Assembly: GCA_026770585.1 (NCBI GenBank)
Contig: MU646795.1
Location: 234,528-247,174, forward strand
DNA: 12,647 nt
Origin: Baffinella frigidus
Taxonomy: Eukaryota > Cryptophyceae > Cryptomonadales > Baffinellaceae
Reading direction: 5' to 3'
Of this stretch, positions 12,561-12,647 are shown one piece after another. The position numbers and the translations under genes were made by a program. Position 1 is the first letter of the stretch; the number at the start of each line of letters is the position of its first letter. Below the pieces are notes generated by a model that ran no database searches, was not told the origin of the DNA, and worked only from the letters and a program-made list of their open reading frames with translations.

Positions 12561-12574
12561 CAACGTCGACGTTG
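12561..12574. repeat. 14-bp perfect palindrome CAACGTCGACGTTG
   Basis: Exact dyad with no spacer, 2 bp before a tandem duplication. Confidence 0.9.
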
Positions 12575-12576
12575 AG

Positions 12577-12624
12577 TTGCCAGGCTCACCTCTCTAAAGG
12601 TTGCCAGGCTCACCTCTCTAAAGG
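12577..12624. repeat. 24-bp perfect tandem duplication
   Basis: TTGCCAGGCTCACCTCTCTA plus AAGG occurs twice end to end (12577-12600, 12601-12624). Confidence 0.97.
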
Positions 12625-12647
12625 ACCCCCCTCGCGAGCGTAGCCCC

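Noticed and set aside
1-12647. tRNA, rRNA, CRISPR array, bacterial operon or phage features
   Set aside because: No cloverleaf, conserved rRNA block, spaced direct-repeat array or prokaryotic gene layout was seen by eye; the tandem repeats lack unique spacers.

Overview
This window looks like nuclear DNA from a microbial eukaryote. The coding pieces are short exons with GT..AG borders. Long introns and spacers are packed with microsatellites, foldback elements and degenerate telomere-type repeats (CCCTAAA / TTTAGGG). TTTAGGG-type repeats fit green algae or plants, dinoflagellates and cryptophytes. All inferred introns begin with GT, which favours a green-alga-like genome slightly over a dinoflagellate, but the organism cannot be named from this window.

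Left third (1-4543, + strand): the 3' part of a gene assembled here from six phase-0 exons. The last four exons rebuild the C-terminal end of a CCR4/Angel/Nocturnin-type endonuclease-exonuclease-phosphatase (EEP) nuclease, including the V-D-Y motif and the terminal S-D-H motif. Its introns hold a (TTC)n microsatellite, retroelement-like tails, a 306-bp foldback element, decayed or partial copies of its own exons, and CCCTAAA/CCCTGAA arrays. Several 3' splice sites lie directly in that telomere-like sequence.

Middle (4544-7290): a nest of small non-autonomous elements. There are five copies of a roughly 115-120 bp near-palindrome with CAGGGGT termini flanked by TA, an inverted pair of a 90-bp repeat (with a third fragment), and three copies of a repeat that keeps a short open frame.

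Right-centre (7293-9457): two divergently arranged genes. On the minus strand is a 275-residue protein with four exact-length 17-residue repeats, each carrying a G-R-L-L-R-R-R-S-S core. On the plus strand is a Tudor-like domain followed in the same frame, after one TGA, by a C2H2 zinc-finger protein. The third finger of that protein is broken by a 4-nt insertion.

Right third (9460-12647): no gene that can be supported. It holds TTTAGGG and CCCTAAA arrays in opposite orientations, a 246-bp foldback element sharing its terminal motif with the middle family, a diverged tandem repeat, a G-quadruplex-type tract, and a 221-bp direct duplication flanking a telomere-type array. There is no sign of tRNA, rRNA, CRISPR or bacterial operon structure.
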